The notes under the pieces are model-generated. The model had not been told where the DNA came from, did no database searches, and saw only the letters and a list, made by a program, of their open reading frames with translations. A program made the position numbers and the translations under genes. 64,000 bases of DNA, from contig NC_088792.1 of NCBI RefSeq assembly GCF_011386835.1, positions 46,428,882 to 46,492,881 of the forward strand, written 5' to 3'. This stretch comes from Chrysemys picta bellii (lineage: Eukaryota > Chordata > Testudines > Emydidae). Below, piece by piece: positions 25,171-36,454 of the stretch (its first letter is position 1; each line of letters starts with the position of its first letter).

Positions 25171-27270
25171 ATGGTTATCTTGAATTTTCATTTTGCATCA
25201 TTCAGAAAATACATACTCTGACGTGTTGCTAATACAGGGCAGATTATATCACTCTCATTCATGCTGAGTAGTACTTTACTCTGCAATAGTCTCATTGAAA
25301 TCAATAGAACTGCTCAAGGAGGAAGATATTATTCACCATAGCTATGTTTGCTAAACTCTGAACCATAATTAATGGAATGAATATTTATCAGCCAGACCAT
25401 AAGGAGGACATTTTAGTTATGAAGCACAGGCCTGGTTGAGCTGTGTAAAAAAATTATTCACAAATAAATTATTTGTTGATTGACAGAAACAAATAATGAA
25501 TAATTTATTTAACAAATGTTTTCAGTCATCCTTAAAGCTGGGCGGGAATAGTGTGGGGAATTTGTTCATTCATAATTTACTCAGCAATTGATGGGCGGGG
25601 CGAGTAACAAATAAACTATTTACCATTATTATATGACCAGCTTGTCAGGAACGTGTGCATGACTACAGCTGCTATTGTGGTAACAAACAATGAAGCATGG
25701 ATACAAGTTCATCATTATTAAGCAATAGCCAGTCTTAAGAGACAGCAACCAAAGCATACCCCAGGCATACATATACGGTTCTGCCCTACTTTTATTAGTA
25801 GACCACCTCCATGAAAAAGCCAATTTTTGTCAGTTCCTGGAACGTTCCATTTAGACATGTTTTACTGTATAATTTTACTGTATAGTTTTACATATTTTAC
25901 TGTGTAATAACAGTAACATCATTGTAGTCGAGCAATCCACTGTTAATGGTTAATACTAATATATTAACAATAAAGGAGTTTAGTGCTTGTCACTCCCCAT
26001 GCACCACCCTGAAAGTGCACTCCTACTGTAAGTGCCTTTGGAGAGCAATTGTGATCTGAAGAAATTCTTCATTCTTGAAAGAACTCTTTTTATTCTCAGT
26101 GGAACACTCTGGAATTTTACAGATCATCACAGAAAAAAGTTTTTTGTTAATAGTTGGTGAAATAAGCCTAAGGAAAATGTGTACCTAATCCTATTAGCTG
26201 AGTTAATATAGAATTATTAAAAGCCTTGATACACAGGATTTAACACAATCTTTCTGGCAGGGTGTGATGTAATCTATTTTTGTTCCTCAGCTAGCAGATG
26301 GCTTACCTTTAAGTAATTTCCAATATGTTAGGAGATCAAAAGCCATCCTCATGCCACCGAGGCAGTAATCGTTCCTCTCTGCTGGGGGTTGCTTGGTACT
26401 GTGGTGGGGATATGCAAAGGCTGCTGGCATTTCCACACATAGAAGGCCGACATTTCTTCAGACTTTGAAGTTAATAATCCTTCAGAAGTTGAAAAACTGA
26501 GGGATTTTCAAAACGCTTTTAATGTTTTATATGCCATGTGCTAAAGTAAATATCTTAAAGTAATCATTGAAGGCTGATGCTAGGGAGTATTTACAACACC
26601 AAGCACTGTAGCCAAGTGCACCCTATTGCAGGGTGTAAAAGTACGCTGTTTTGCTGTGGTAATGGTATTCTTAGAAAGAAGAAAGCTCCGACTATGCTGT
26701 ATGATCCACTGTCAAGAATGTTCTCATAAGCCTAATTCACCCAGAAAGGCTTGACTGCAGCTGTATCAGAAATACTATAAAGTAGACCTAAATGTGGCCT
26801 CAAAGTGCTCTACTTTTATATTCTTTTTTATTGTTGAAGCTGATTTATTGTGCTAATATGACTTTATTAAGAATTCTGTTTGATCATTTCCTCTCTGCAG
26901 CAAAATGTTTTGTTTTCCTACAGTCAGGAGACAGGTCTAAAACGTGTTTAATGGAGTTGTTTCAGACAATAAAGTGAACATGATTAGGATTGGTAGTGAC
27001 ACCCTCATTGATAGTATGCTTGTAAGTTTCCAATGCCGAAATATCTAAATGGCCTTGTATCTATATCCATGTCTGCTTTAGCACATCATTTCAGTGTAGG
27101 CTGTTTTCGTTTCCCTCATTGGATCAGTTACTCTTCAGCTGATGATTTTTTGGGGAGGAAAGGGGTTATGAGGGAAGGGGGCTGGGGTGGGGGGAAGCAT
27201 GTGACATAGAAAAAAAAAATTAATAACATGATGAAGCACAGTAAATCTGATATGGGCCTTTCCCTTAAAC

Positions 27271-27522
27271 CAGGGATTCTCAAACTTTTTTTTCACGGTG
27301 TGAACTACATCTTAATAGAGAAATGGTCTCCTTGGCACCACTCTCCCATTTGTGATTGAGCATAACTTTTCTGTGTAACTACAGCTATTGTTTATGTTAA
27401 GCTATTTGTGACTCTCTTTTTAAATGATTCAGCATTTGGAAACAAAGTTAAGCAATATGATCTGACCAAAAGGGTCTCTGCAGACCATTATCTCTCTGCA
27501 GACCACAGTATGGGAACTCCTG
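27271..27522. mobile_element. hAT-type MITE with imperfect 8-bp target duplication
   Basis: The left terminus CAGGGATTCTCAAAC and the right terminus, read inverted as CAGGAGTTCCCATAC, are matching hAT-style inverted ends. Flanks are CCTTAAAC (27263-27270) and CCTTAGAC (27523-27530), 7 of 8 identical, as expected for an old 8-bp duplication. At 252 bp it has no coding capacity, so it is non-autonomous. Confidence 0.75.
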
Positions 27523-27530
27523 CCTTAGAC

Positions 27531-29040
27531 TGAGTAGTGCAAAGCGTTTTAACAAAAACACCTCATTACAAAAGCAGCCCAGCTCTTTATCGGCTTTATA
27601 ATATCTTGAATTTATATAGTACCTCTCATCCAAAGATCACATAGCACTTTGCACATGTTAATGAATGTCATAACATCCCTGTAAAGTAGCTAAATATTAT
27701 TATTTTTGTTTTACAGAAGGAAAACTGCGGCACATAAAATTCTGTGGCAGAACCAAAGGAAATGACCATCTATCTCTCTCATGGCTTAAAGCAGCTAATG
27801 ATCACTGGTAACTGGAATATTAGCTAGTAATCATTGGTCAGTGGACATCTGATGACTAGAAAGGGACTATGAGTTAATGTATGAAAGTAGGACAGAGATG
27901 ACACAGCTCACATGGCAGGCTGTGCTTATGCAACAGATAAGATCATGGCTATGAGGAGATAAATTGCTGTGATGATACACCAGTGAGAACAGAACTGTCT
28001 CTGTGCCATAGATAGCTTTAACATCTCTGTTAGGGGCACCGGATACTGGCAGAAGTTAGATGTTAATGAAGCTGGGCTGCCCAATGACCTTGCCCAGGAA
28101 GGAAAACTTTGAGAACATGAAGCAGCTAGCAAGATTATTGGGCTCTATTGATGGTTATTCAAATCAAATCTCCCAAATGATCACTTTGCAAGTCTTTTGC
28201 TTCACTGTGCTTCCTAAGGGATGTATTAATGACATCACTGAGGGGCAGGCCCAGGTGTTCTTCTCATGACTTCTCTCAATGCCCACATAGCCTCCTTCTG
28301 TGAGGCTGATCAAATTTTATATGGGGGTGAAGGCATGAGCACTTTGAAAGCAGATCATCACAGATTTCTTAAGGTGTTTGGGAACATAAACCACTCTCCT
28401 GCCACACTCATAAGCTGCCCTCTATTTGGCTCCTTTGCCTACTAGCCACTTATACACATGCCGCCATTAGTAGAGCCCATGCAGCTGCATGGGAACATCC
28501 TGCTGCATCAGCTCTATAAGCCTCCTTATATCTGTCTTTGCTTTTCTTCCATTCTTAGCTCATTCTGTTGTTATCATCTGCCACCCACCACCACCATGAT
28601 GTCTGGACCACATGTCTGCAACTGCTGACTCATTTTTTCCATCTCTTTATACCCCCTGTCTTCCCAAGGAGGAGCCAGTCCAACACCATGCTACGGCCAT
28701 CGCCTAAGAGAAGGTGTGACATTCTGTTCAGGACACCCAAAATGGTAAGCTATTGTGTTACCACTCTGCCCCAGCAAGTGAGAGTATTGCTGCTGCTAAG
28801 CTGTGTGTCAACTCTCTGACACACCAGCCTGTCTGCCTTGCCAGCAAAAGCCTGGAGAGAGTGACAGTCTAAACCTTGCCTTTCAGGTAATAATCAGTGA
28901 ATTCCAGTGTCTGAGTTCCCCAGAGACTTCTCCCTGTAGTGTCCAGTCCCTCTCACTGTGATGCTCACAGAAACTATTAAGTTTGCTGCCTCCAAAGAGA
29001 CAGCGTACACATCAGCCTGTTAGGTTAGCTGAAGACTCAA
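27531..29040. other. Non-coding stretch
   Basis: No domain, RNA gene or element termini recognised between the hAT MITE and the nested LTR. It includes a CAC-rich patch near 28580-28600. Confidence 0.5.
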
Positions 29041-29052
29041 GGCTTGTCTACA

Positions 29053-30081
29053 TGTACAAGGCTCCTGCCCTGATGGACAGGGAGAGAGCTGCGACCGCCC
29101 TCTGGTGGGCAGAATGGGGATACCCATGGCCATCCCGCCAGAAGCAGAGAGGCAGGGCAGGAACAGGAACTATAAAAGGCCGCCCTCTAGCTCAGTTGGG
29201 GAAGAGGTGTCAGAGGAGCAGAATGTCTCTCTCCCACTGCTGGAGCCCAGACCTGACAGAGGCAGCTACAATGCCAGAGACGCAGAAGGACTGCCAGAGC
29301 TGCCGGGCACCAGGGACCCCGAGATGCCGCTTGCTGTGTACCCGAGCGAGACCGACGACAACCCCAGACCCCATGGACTGAGACTGTAGGAAGGAGTCCA
29401 GGGAATCTGAATAGGGTTTTGCTGTGTGAATGATTGCAAGCCGGCCAGCGTGTTGCAGTCAGATATCCCCGCTGACCCAGTGGCAGACCACTCCACCACT
29501 GTTAGGGCCCTGGGCTGGGATGCAGTGGAGCAGAAGGGCCTGCATCCCCCTACCATGCCTCTGCCAGGGGTGGCAGCCTCCCCACTTTGTGGTCAGGAAG
29601 CCTGCATTGATTTGGCCCCCGCCTGAACTAGGGCACCCGATGGTTTGTTGATTCATCCACCAGAGAGCTAATCTCCCCTAGACTGCACGGTTGCTCTGCC
29701 TGACAGCAGGCCAGAGCCCTGTACATGAACAGATTGCTGCCCTGCCCTGATTGAGGGCCCAGGCGAATAGACTCTCTACTGCTCTACCTAACTGACTGTA
29801 GGTCAGAGCCCCTACTGGATTACAGCCCTGCCTTGATTGAGGCCCCGGGGCAGATAGACTCATTGCAATTCTCCCAGGCCACTGGCCAGAGCCATTAACT
29901 GTGTGTCGCCCTGCCCTGATTGAGGGCTCTGGGCCTATAGACTTATCGCTGCTCACCTGCCTGCAGGCCTGGGACGCTGTGAGCTGATTTTCCCCTGAAC
30001 TGAAGCACTCTGGAAGTGTTGTAGTGAGGGGGAGTGGACTCCTGTGCTGACAGATGGGGAGAGAGCCACGACCGCCTTACA
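29053..30081 (+). mobile_element. Solo LTR related to the Gmr1-like element
   Basis: The sequence begins TGTA and ends TACA and is flanked by exact 5-bp copies of CTACA (29048-29052 and 30082-30086). A TATA box lies at 29171-29177, 118 bp from the LTR start. The 47.6-kb element has its TATA box about 122 bp into the LTR, followed in both by a CTAGCTCAGTT/TTAGCTCAGTT word. A second shared block, AGGGCCCTGGGCTGG then GCAGTGG, occurs at 29504-29530 and in the LTR of the large element. Roughly 29730-29970 holds three degenerate tandem units of about 80-90 bp, each with GCCCTGCCYTGATTGAGG. No internal region or partner LTR is present, so this is the product of LTR-LTR recombination. Confidence 0.8.
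29054..29389 (+). pseudogene. LTR-encoded tail frame of a Gmr1-like Gag-Pol (orphan)
   Basis: A frame of 112 codons is open from the second base of the solo LTR to a stop at 29387-29389. Its translation aligns in style with the LTR-encoded C-terminal tail of the 1576-residue protein at 48659-53389. A Gly/Arg-rich GRNRNYKRPPSSSVGEE block corresponds to [19 protein letters not shown] there. Acidic, proline-rich sequence with LPELPG and a YPSE word corresponds to [12 protein letters not shown]. There is no pol region upstream, so it cannot be expressed as part of Gag-Pol here. The homology is judged by eye. Confidence 0.5.
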
Positions 30082-30283
30082 CTACATCAACAGGAGAGAT
30101 TCCCCATCAGCATAGACACTCCACCTTCCTGAGAGGTAATAGCTGTGTTGATGGGAGAAGCTCCCACCACTGATATAGCTCTGTCTGCTCCAGGAGGTTC
30201 GTATAACTACATCACTAAGAGGTGTGGATTTTCCACCCTCCTGTGCAATGTAATCATACCAACATAAGTTTGTAGTGTAGACC

Positions 30284-31015
30284 TGGGCTCACACTTCACT
30301 TTAATACACAGCACTGAGATGGTTTTGTAATAAAGCAAGAATATATTATTCTGTTCTTTATTAATAAAGAACAGAAATTTAAGTGATACTAAGCCAGGGG
30401 AATATAGACAGGTTTGGTTATGAACAAAACAAAACAAAATACACTTTCCACTGACTAAAACTAAATTTTAGCAAGTCACAATCTTTACCTAAGCAGTTTT
30501 CATACTCACATAAATTACCAGCACCTCTAGCCATCCAGGCTAGGAGATCAAACTTTCACAGTCTCAGAAGATGCTGTACCCTATGCCTCCTAGTGATGGG
30601 TTAACTCAAATGGGTTTTTGCTCCCCTTATATAACCCAAAGTCCATTATCTCTGCCACAAGAGCCAGGAAGGCTTCCTGGGGTGGAGACTCTGATCCCTA
30701 GGGAGCTCATTAAGTTATTTCCTCTGTTGTTTGTTAACGTGATTTCTTTGTTTACCTTATATGTAAATGTACTTTCATGCACAGCCTCGACAACATATTT
30801 TAAGGATCTATTACCAGCACACATACATAACTCTTTATACATAATCTGTACATGCATCACACAATGAGATTCACGACCAGCATCTCACCAGTTTTTACAT
30901 ATCTCACTCGATACACTTTTATAGTACAACAACATTGTATACAATCAGCTACTTCAATTGCTTATTCTTTGAGGTTTGGACCCCTTTTCTCCCCCGGTGG
31001 TGTCTGATTGTCACA
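30284..31015 (-). mobile_element. LTR of a retrovirus-like or gypsy element, minus strand
   Basis: Read on the minus strand it starts TGTGACAATCAG (31015). It has a TATA-like GGTTATATAAGGGG near 30630-30645 and then AATAAA inside a 28-bp palindrome at 30349-30376. That is the U3-TATA-polyadenylation order of an LTR. The left boundary is uncertain because no matching 5-bp duplication is seen at the obvious ends. An alternative shorter span, 30572-31015, is flanked by GAAGA on both sides but would exclude the AATAAA. No internal coding region accompanies it. Confidence 0.5.
30349..30376. repeat. 28-bp perfect palindrome containing AATAAA on both strands
   Basis: Arms TTCTGTTCTTTATT (30349-30362) and AATAAAGAACAGAA (30363-30376) are exact reverse complements with no spacer. 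The polyadenylation hexamer therefore reads on both strands. It lies in the presumed R region of the minus-strand LTR. Confidence 0.7.
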
Positions 31016-31567
31016 GAAGAGTCCTGAAAAAGAAACTGTGAGCTGCAAAGTGACCACTGGGGCTGCTGGGAAGTGTCCCACTTCCTGGGATCTATGGGAT
31101 CAATGGAGAGGAAAATCTGTGAATTTCAGGCGAAGAAGATGAAAGGGGAAGAAGGCATTTGGGTAGCAATAGAAAGACCCAGATGTGTCAAACACAAGGT
31201 TTTGGGGGTGACTGAGACACACCGAGAAAGGAAGAAGAAATTTTTGGCAGCAGTTGAGGGAAACACTGGAGAGAATGGGAACATTTTGGGAGTGATGGAG
31301 GGGACAATGTCTAGCAAATGTTGTCCCTCCTTGTGCCTCATGTTTCAGAGGCTATTTTGCCTTATTGTCACTCATTTTGGGATCTGCCTCCAACACCGTG
31401 GTATTGGTGTAACTAGAATCAATAATCCAATTCCTGGCACATCCCAGGGGATTCGTGTCCATATACCTTCATGAAACAGAAGATAGGAGATCTCTTTGCC
31501 CATTTTCTTCTGGACTCAAGTAAATGCAGAGACATTCTTTGTATGTTAAACTGTCACAGCAGGAGAA
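31016..31567. other. Non-coding stretch between two LTRs
   Basis: A 133-codon open frame at 31073-31474 is Lys/Glu-rich at its start but matches no domain I recognise. There is no sign of gag, pol or env, so I do not treat it as the interior of either neighbouring LTR element. Confidence 0.45.
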
Positions 31568-31572
31568 CTGAC

Positions 31573-32698
31573 TGTGACACTCTGTACCTCAAAGTAGCAT
31601 CCTGAAACTCCACCACAGTCATATAATTATGACATGTACAAAGTATACTTGTGAAATATCATTTTAAAAGTCTTGAACATTAATATCCAGTTGGATTGTA
31701 TGTACTATCATTGTATGTGAAGTTATGAAGTATTGCTATCTGTGCTATTGAAATATGTTGTGAGTTTGGGAGATGCCCACAGCCAGATTTTTGTCCTTAC
31801 TGAAAGGAGCACCCATCACTGGCCAGATGAGCATTGATGGCCCATCAAAAAAGAATCCACTATCCCAGATGCTCCTTAGAGAAGGCACATATGCAATGGA
31901 GACTGCTTGACCAATGGGGACTGCCTAATCCCAACATCATAGCAAGGATCTTCCTAGAAACTGGAAGAAAGTATAAAAGAGGGGCAGTGACATCATCACT
32001 TGGCCTCTCCCCGCCCCCCATCTCAACACCTGGAAGAACGACTGGAAGATAAAGACTCTGAACTGGGGAAGATTGGTCCCAGGCTGGAAGTGGGTCCAGT
32101 CTGTGTACTGAGGAACTGTACCATCTGTTAGGGTGAGATACTGCTTGAGTCAAATCCTGCTTAGTCTGTTTAAGTTAGAATTTAGACTGCAAATTTATTT
32201 TTGTTTCTCAAGTAACCAACTCTTATCTCCATACCTGCTACTTATAATCACTTAATCTATCTTTCTGCAGTTAATAAATCTGCTTTATACTTTTCCTAAA
32301 ACAGTGTGTCTTTGGTTGAAGTGCCTGGGGAATCTCAGCTCAGACTACAAAGGCTAATGTGTGTCCATTCCACACTGAGGGAGTGGCAAATTAAGCAATG
32401 AGCTTACACTGGTCAGGCTTCTGACCAGTGGAAGATGGTACAGTTCTGACGTGCAAGGCTGGGAAGCTGGGGGGAATTGGCTGAAGCCTTCCAATTGATG
32501 GTTCATGAGTTGCTGGGAGATCATTCATGTAACTCAATTGGGTGTGTCCCTGCCTGTGGATGGCTGTGTAAGTGCAGTACCTACCAGAGGCCTGTAGCTT
32601 GACAGTTGCATCACAGTGTGAGGGACTGCCCAAGCTGGTGAGTTTGGAGGGCTCAGTGGTCCCACAGTTCCAGGTTGGACCCCGGGGACCCTATCACA
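31573..32698 (+). mobile_element. Solo LTR (retrovirus-like), perfect 5-bp target duplication
   Basis: The 1126-bp block begins TGTGACACTC and ends CCTATCACA, giving matching TGTGA/TCACA ends. It is flanked by CTGAC at 31568-31572 and 32699-32703. A TATA box (GTATAAAAGA, 31971-31980) and AATAAA (32273-32278) lie in the right order for plus-strand transcription, with about 300 bp between them. No internal region follows. Whether the source was an endogenous retrovirus or a gypsy-type element cannot be told from an LTR alone. Confidence 0.8.
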
Positions 32699-32703
32699 CT
32701 GAC

Positions 32704-34452
32704 TCAAAGAAATGTTGGGGCAGGGCAGTGCCAGGGCTCCACAGTTTAAACAAAAATTATGCTAAAGCATGTCCAGAAATATAGCCTCAGTCCAGCTTAA
32801 TCAAACTGAGGTTGCAATAAATGGAGCCATGTTTACAATACATTTACAGTCTCTGGAATCAACTTAATTTGCCTAAACATGAGTAGAGAGATATACGGAT
32901 CATCACATTCTCTATGCCAGGGTTCAAGAGCTGAGTACAAAAGAACAGAAAAGGAAGTGTAACAAGAACATTACTCATCCACCATCAGAAGAAATGTACA
33001 GTTCTGGGCTTACAGTATGCAATCTCTTCAGAGATGGTATCAAACAATAGCAAGTCCAATCAATTAACAGTGTGCTATAGAAACATACAGGAAGGAAGGG
33101 AGTCTTCCATTCCACTTTAGGAGTACCTCTCAGTATAATTGGGGGATATCAAATGAGAATTCCTTTCGTGGCACTTGTCTTGAAGAAATATTTGAGCACA
33201 GGGGAGTCCCTTTCAGATACAGTGCATGGGAAATCAAAAGTCTAAAGCCCCTGCAAGTTAACAATAGGTATCTCAGAAGGAACATGAATCTTGTAGTTAT
33301 TAAAATTCTCCTCTCCAGTCTGCTCTTGGATTTCTATTTCACATCCTGTGCTCCTTCCATACCTAGACAGCATGTGTTCCTGCCATACACAAGCTGCACT
33401 GGATACAAAATCAAAGGGCTATGCCAAGTGGAAAAGAAAGGACTGAGTCCATCACAAGGGATAAAGGTGGTAAACAGCAAATATGAAGTATTCACCCCAG
33501 TTTAAAAAGAGCTTGTCCTCAAGTTCAGAACAAGTAACTCAGTGTCTAGGGTTCAAGTCCCTGTTTGAAAAACAGCTTGTAACAAACAGACACCTTAGAG
33601 ATTATTCAAATATATACCTGCTGCATGGAATTTAAATTCAGTACCTAAAGCTTTAAAAAGGCTGACATATTAGCTAGAGCTAAAAGAAACAGCTCTCCTA
33701 CCCTCACCAGTACATGGAACAATTATGCACAGAAATCACTTTGATATATATTCCAGTACAGGCCAATGGTACACTTACACACAAGCCATTGCATCCTGAA
33801 GATTTCTGGACTTGAAGGGTTTGTGAAAATGAATACGAGATGAATTCTGTATATATAGAAAAAGCATAGCACAGCAGTGACTGCACAGCACTTTCTGTAT
33901 TCCTACTGTGTACCAGGCAAAGATTTTTCAGTTCATACATCATTCACAACTTGCTACAGGGATTCCACAAAGCCAGTACATACCCTTTACACAAAGGAAG
34001 AAAAAAAAAAGAGAAAAGAATAGATTCAGGAAAGAAAAGATTCTGAAAGAATGTCTGCTGGATGAGTAGTAGTCAGTGTCAGGGCACTAACAAGACACAA
34101 AGCCTACCAAGAAGCAAAATAAATAAGTCAACAAGAATAGCGTTCCCACATTCTCAAGTCACTCTGAAATGTCCAGAGCATTTCAGTCAAATTATTGTGA
34201 GGGAATGTCACTCCCTCACCAAATACAGGTGCCATGAGGAGAGGAACCAAAGGAGACAGCAACTCCTTCCTCCTCCCCTGCCTTGTGTACCCAGAAAATA
34301 TATGTAGCGCCATTTGCACTATTTGGCATGTAAAGTACCAGTGAATGAAGGAAGGACGGATGCCTAGAGATGAGTGTTAGAGGTTAAATGCCACAAAACT
34401 TACTCATGGATATGTGATGGTTGCCATCTTGGCTGTGGATTGAGCTGAGGGC
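32704..34452. other. Non-coding stretch
   Basis: No recognisable gene. It contains an A-rich run near 33993-34020 and otherwise anonymous sequence. Confidence 0.5.
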
Positions 34453-34457
34453 CTCCC

Positions 34458-35288
34458 TGTCACTGTTCAGGGCAAATGCAGCTGTATTTCCCCTTAGGCA
34501 TCCAGCAAGGACACCTACTGTCAGGCTTCCAGATCCCCGGACATTGCCTTTCTGGGAGGAGACCTGCATCTCTATCCCTTCATACTGGATTTTTTCCCCC
34601 CACAGGCTACACTGTTCCCTGCCTACACTGTGTTATCCCCATCATAGACAGTTTGCCCAAGGACAACTGGTTGCTTTCCCTTCAGAGGTGGTTAACAAGT
34701 GTAATTGTTACAGTTATAAGGTGCCGCACAGGACATCATGGAAACCTACTTTATTGTTAAGGTAAAAGCATTACAGAGAAAACATATTAAAAATTAATAT
34801 AAGAACATACATGCATGATAATAAGCTTACCAGAATTAAACCCAACCCTCACATGGATTCTGGCAGGCACAGTCCTTCCAACCCACATCTAAGGGGGGTT
34901 TGGATTAAGAATTGTGGTTACAGGTCACCTCAGCACAAGCAACCAGTCCTTCTACCCTACCTTAAGAATTGGGACCCTCCATGAAGCAGAGATGCTGTTT
35001 GCTGGCTCATGAAGAAGGCCTTGTGCCAGTTTAAAACCAGGTTATTTATCCAAATAATCTTTCTTTATCTGCTGGTCCCTGGATAATCCAGTTTGAACTA
35101 GTATATGGATAGCTCTCCAGGGGAATGGCTTCAAAGGGCTGATAACAGAGGAAGTATATTAGCATCCCCCTGCTCCTAGAGGAGGTAATACAACGCACCA
35201 ACAATGGTATTAACCCTAATTTGATAAACTTTAACTTAATTCCATAAGGTTTGTTCAGGATGTTACAGGATATTGTCAGTCTGTCACA
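34458..35288 (-). mobile_element. Probable solo LTR, minus strand
   Basis: Read on the minus strand it begins TGTGACAGACTGACAA (35288) and ends CAGTGACA (34458), with CTCCC at 34453-34457 and 35289-35293 as a 5-bp duplication. An AATAAA on the minus strand lies near 34750-34760. I could not place a convincing TATA box. The short duplication could have arisen by chance, so the left boundary is less certain than the right one. Confidence 0.5.
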
Positions 35289-35827
35289 CTCCCATGCTCA
35301 AAGCATGAGCTTCTTACAGCTTGAGCTAAAGCTCTCTGACTGGGGTTCTAACTGACTCACATTCTCTGTGGATCAGGCTCAGAGGGGGGGACCTAACACA
35401 CAAACATACCCATCCGTGGTGCTATGAACAGGGCCTTAGTAGGAAGATACCATCTCTAATGGAAAATAATTCAGGAAGTTAAAAAGCAGGAGCAAGAAGG
35501 TGCAGGCATAACCTAGACCTGGATGATTTTCTGAGTTTAGCTGTTGTTTTGAGAAAGAAAACAGGAAAACAAGTCTTTGCTGCCCAAATATCCGGTCTGA
35601 ACCAAGTGAGAATCTACATGAAAGGTAGGTACACAGTAAATGAACAACCTCTATGCACACACTTGAAATAAAAGCATGGATGAGAACTGATATTGCCATT
35701 AATATAATTGATGGCTGCTGCTAATCTCTACCTCCATATTCCTTCTTGCATAATCTTTCCTAAAGATTCTTAATCCAAATCTTAAAGAAACTGTTCACAG
35801 AAGAAGACTATTGAAGAACATTCAGTA

Positions 35828-36022
35828 CACCTCTACCCCGATATAACGCTGTCCTCGGGAGCCAAAAAAATCTTACCGCGTTATTGGTGAAACCAAGTTA
35901 TATCGAACTTGCTTTGATCCGCCGGAGTGCGCAGCCTCTCCTCCCCCCCCCCGGAGCACTGCTTTACCGTGTTATATCCAAATTTGTGTTATATTGGGTC
36001 GCATTATATCAGAGTAGAGGTG
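35828..36022. mobile_element. Tc1/mariner-type MITE, copy 1
   Basis: The 195-bp element has inverted ends CACCTCTACCCCGATATAAC and TTATATCAGAGTAGAGGTG, flanked by TA on both sides (35826-35827, 36023-36024). The interior has TTATATCGAACTTGCTTTGA and GGAGCACTGCTTTACCG. The same words occur in reverse orientation at 61866-62050. No coding capacity. Superfamily is assigned from TA flanks and size. Confidence 0.7.
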
Positions 36023-36454
36023 TATTTATGGCAAGATATGGTATTTACATCACCACAGATACTGCATGTTGATCAGTGGTCAAAGAGTAGGTTATGTGTA
36101 ATCTACAGCACACTAGGCAACACTGTTACATATTCCCAGGTCCAGTCCAGATGTGTTCTGGAAACGCACTGCACAGTGTGTTAAATGCTTTGGAAAAGGC
36201 TATGCTGCCATTTACCCACTGGTAATGGGTGGCTACACCTGTCTTATCTCCCTTTATAGATTGTATCTAATAAAGGTGCTAACATACTCTTTGCAGAAAA
36301 AGTATTGGTTACACATGCATCATGGTTTATCCATTGTTTAAATGTACTCATTAGCAGGGATCCTAGAAATCTGTTTGACACAGAAAAACGCAGAATTTGC
36401 ATTTTTACAGGGAATCTTTCGTTTTTACATTTTGTGAAAAACTAAAAACATATA

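Larger units (their letters stand above)
20606..27270. other. AT-rich non-coding stretch with scattered palindromic repeats
   Basis: No protein-coding or RNA gene recognised. It holds foldback repeats at 22797-22904, 23011-23112 and 25038-25170 and a small inverted repeat at 24487-24521. At 25445-25620 there is an AT-rich block in which AATAAATTATTTGTT and AACAAATAATGAATAA nearly mirror one another. Confidence 0.5.
29041..30283. mobile_element. MITE interrupted by a solo LTR
   Basis: The outer pieces are 29041-29052 (ending GTCTACA) and 30082-30283 (ending TTTGTAGTGTAGACC). They carry inverted TTGTCTACA/TGTAGAC-type ends, and the right piece has palindromic interior words such as GATGGGAGAAGCTCCCACC. 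Removing the LTR and one CTACA copy restores a continuous MITE. I recall similar abundant MITEs in turtles; the superfamily is not settled. Confidence 0.5.

Noticed and set aside
30572..31015. Short 444-bp LTR with GAAGA flanks as the true boundaries
   Set aside because: It would leave out the AATAAA and most of the R/U5-like sequence; a 5-bp match near a TG is easily found by chance. Kept only as an alternative.
31073..31474. 133-codon open frame between two LTRs, considered as a host exon or a gag remnant
   Set aside because: No zinc knuckle, capsid or other motif, no flanking splice signals that stand out, and composition like the background.
34421..34765. 114- and 94-codon overlapping open frames
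   Set aside because: They overlap each other in different frames, lie mostly within a probable LTR and show no domain.
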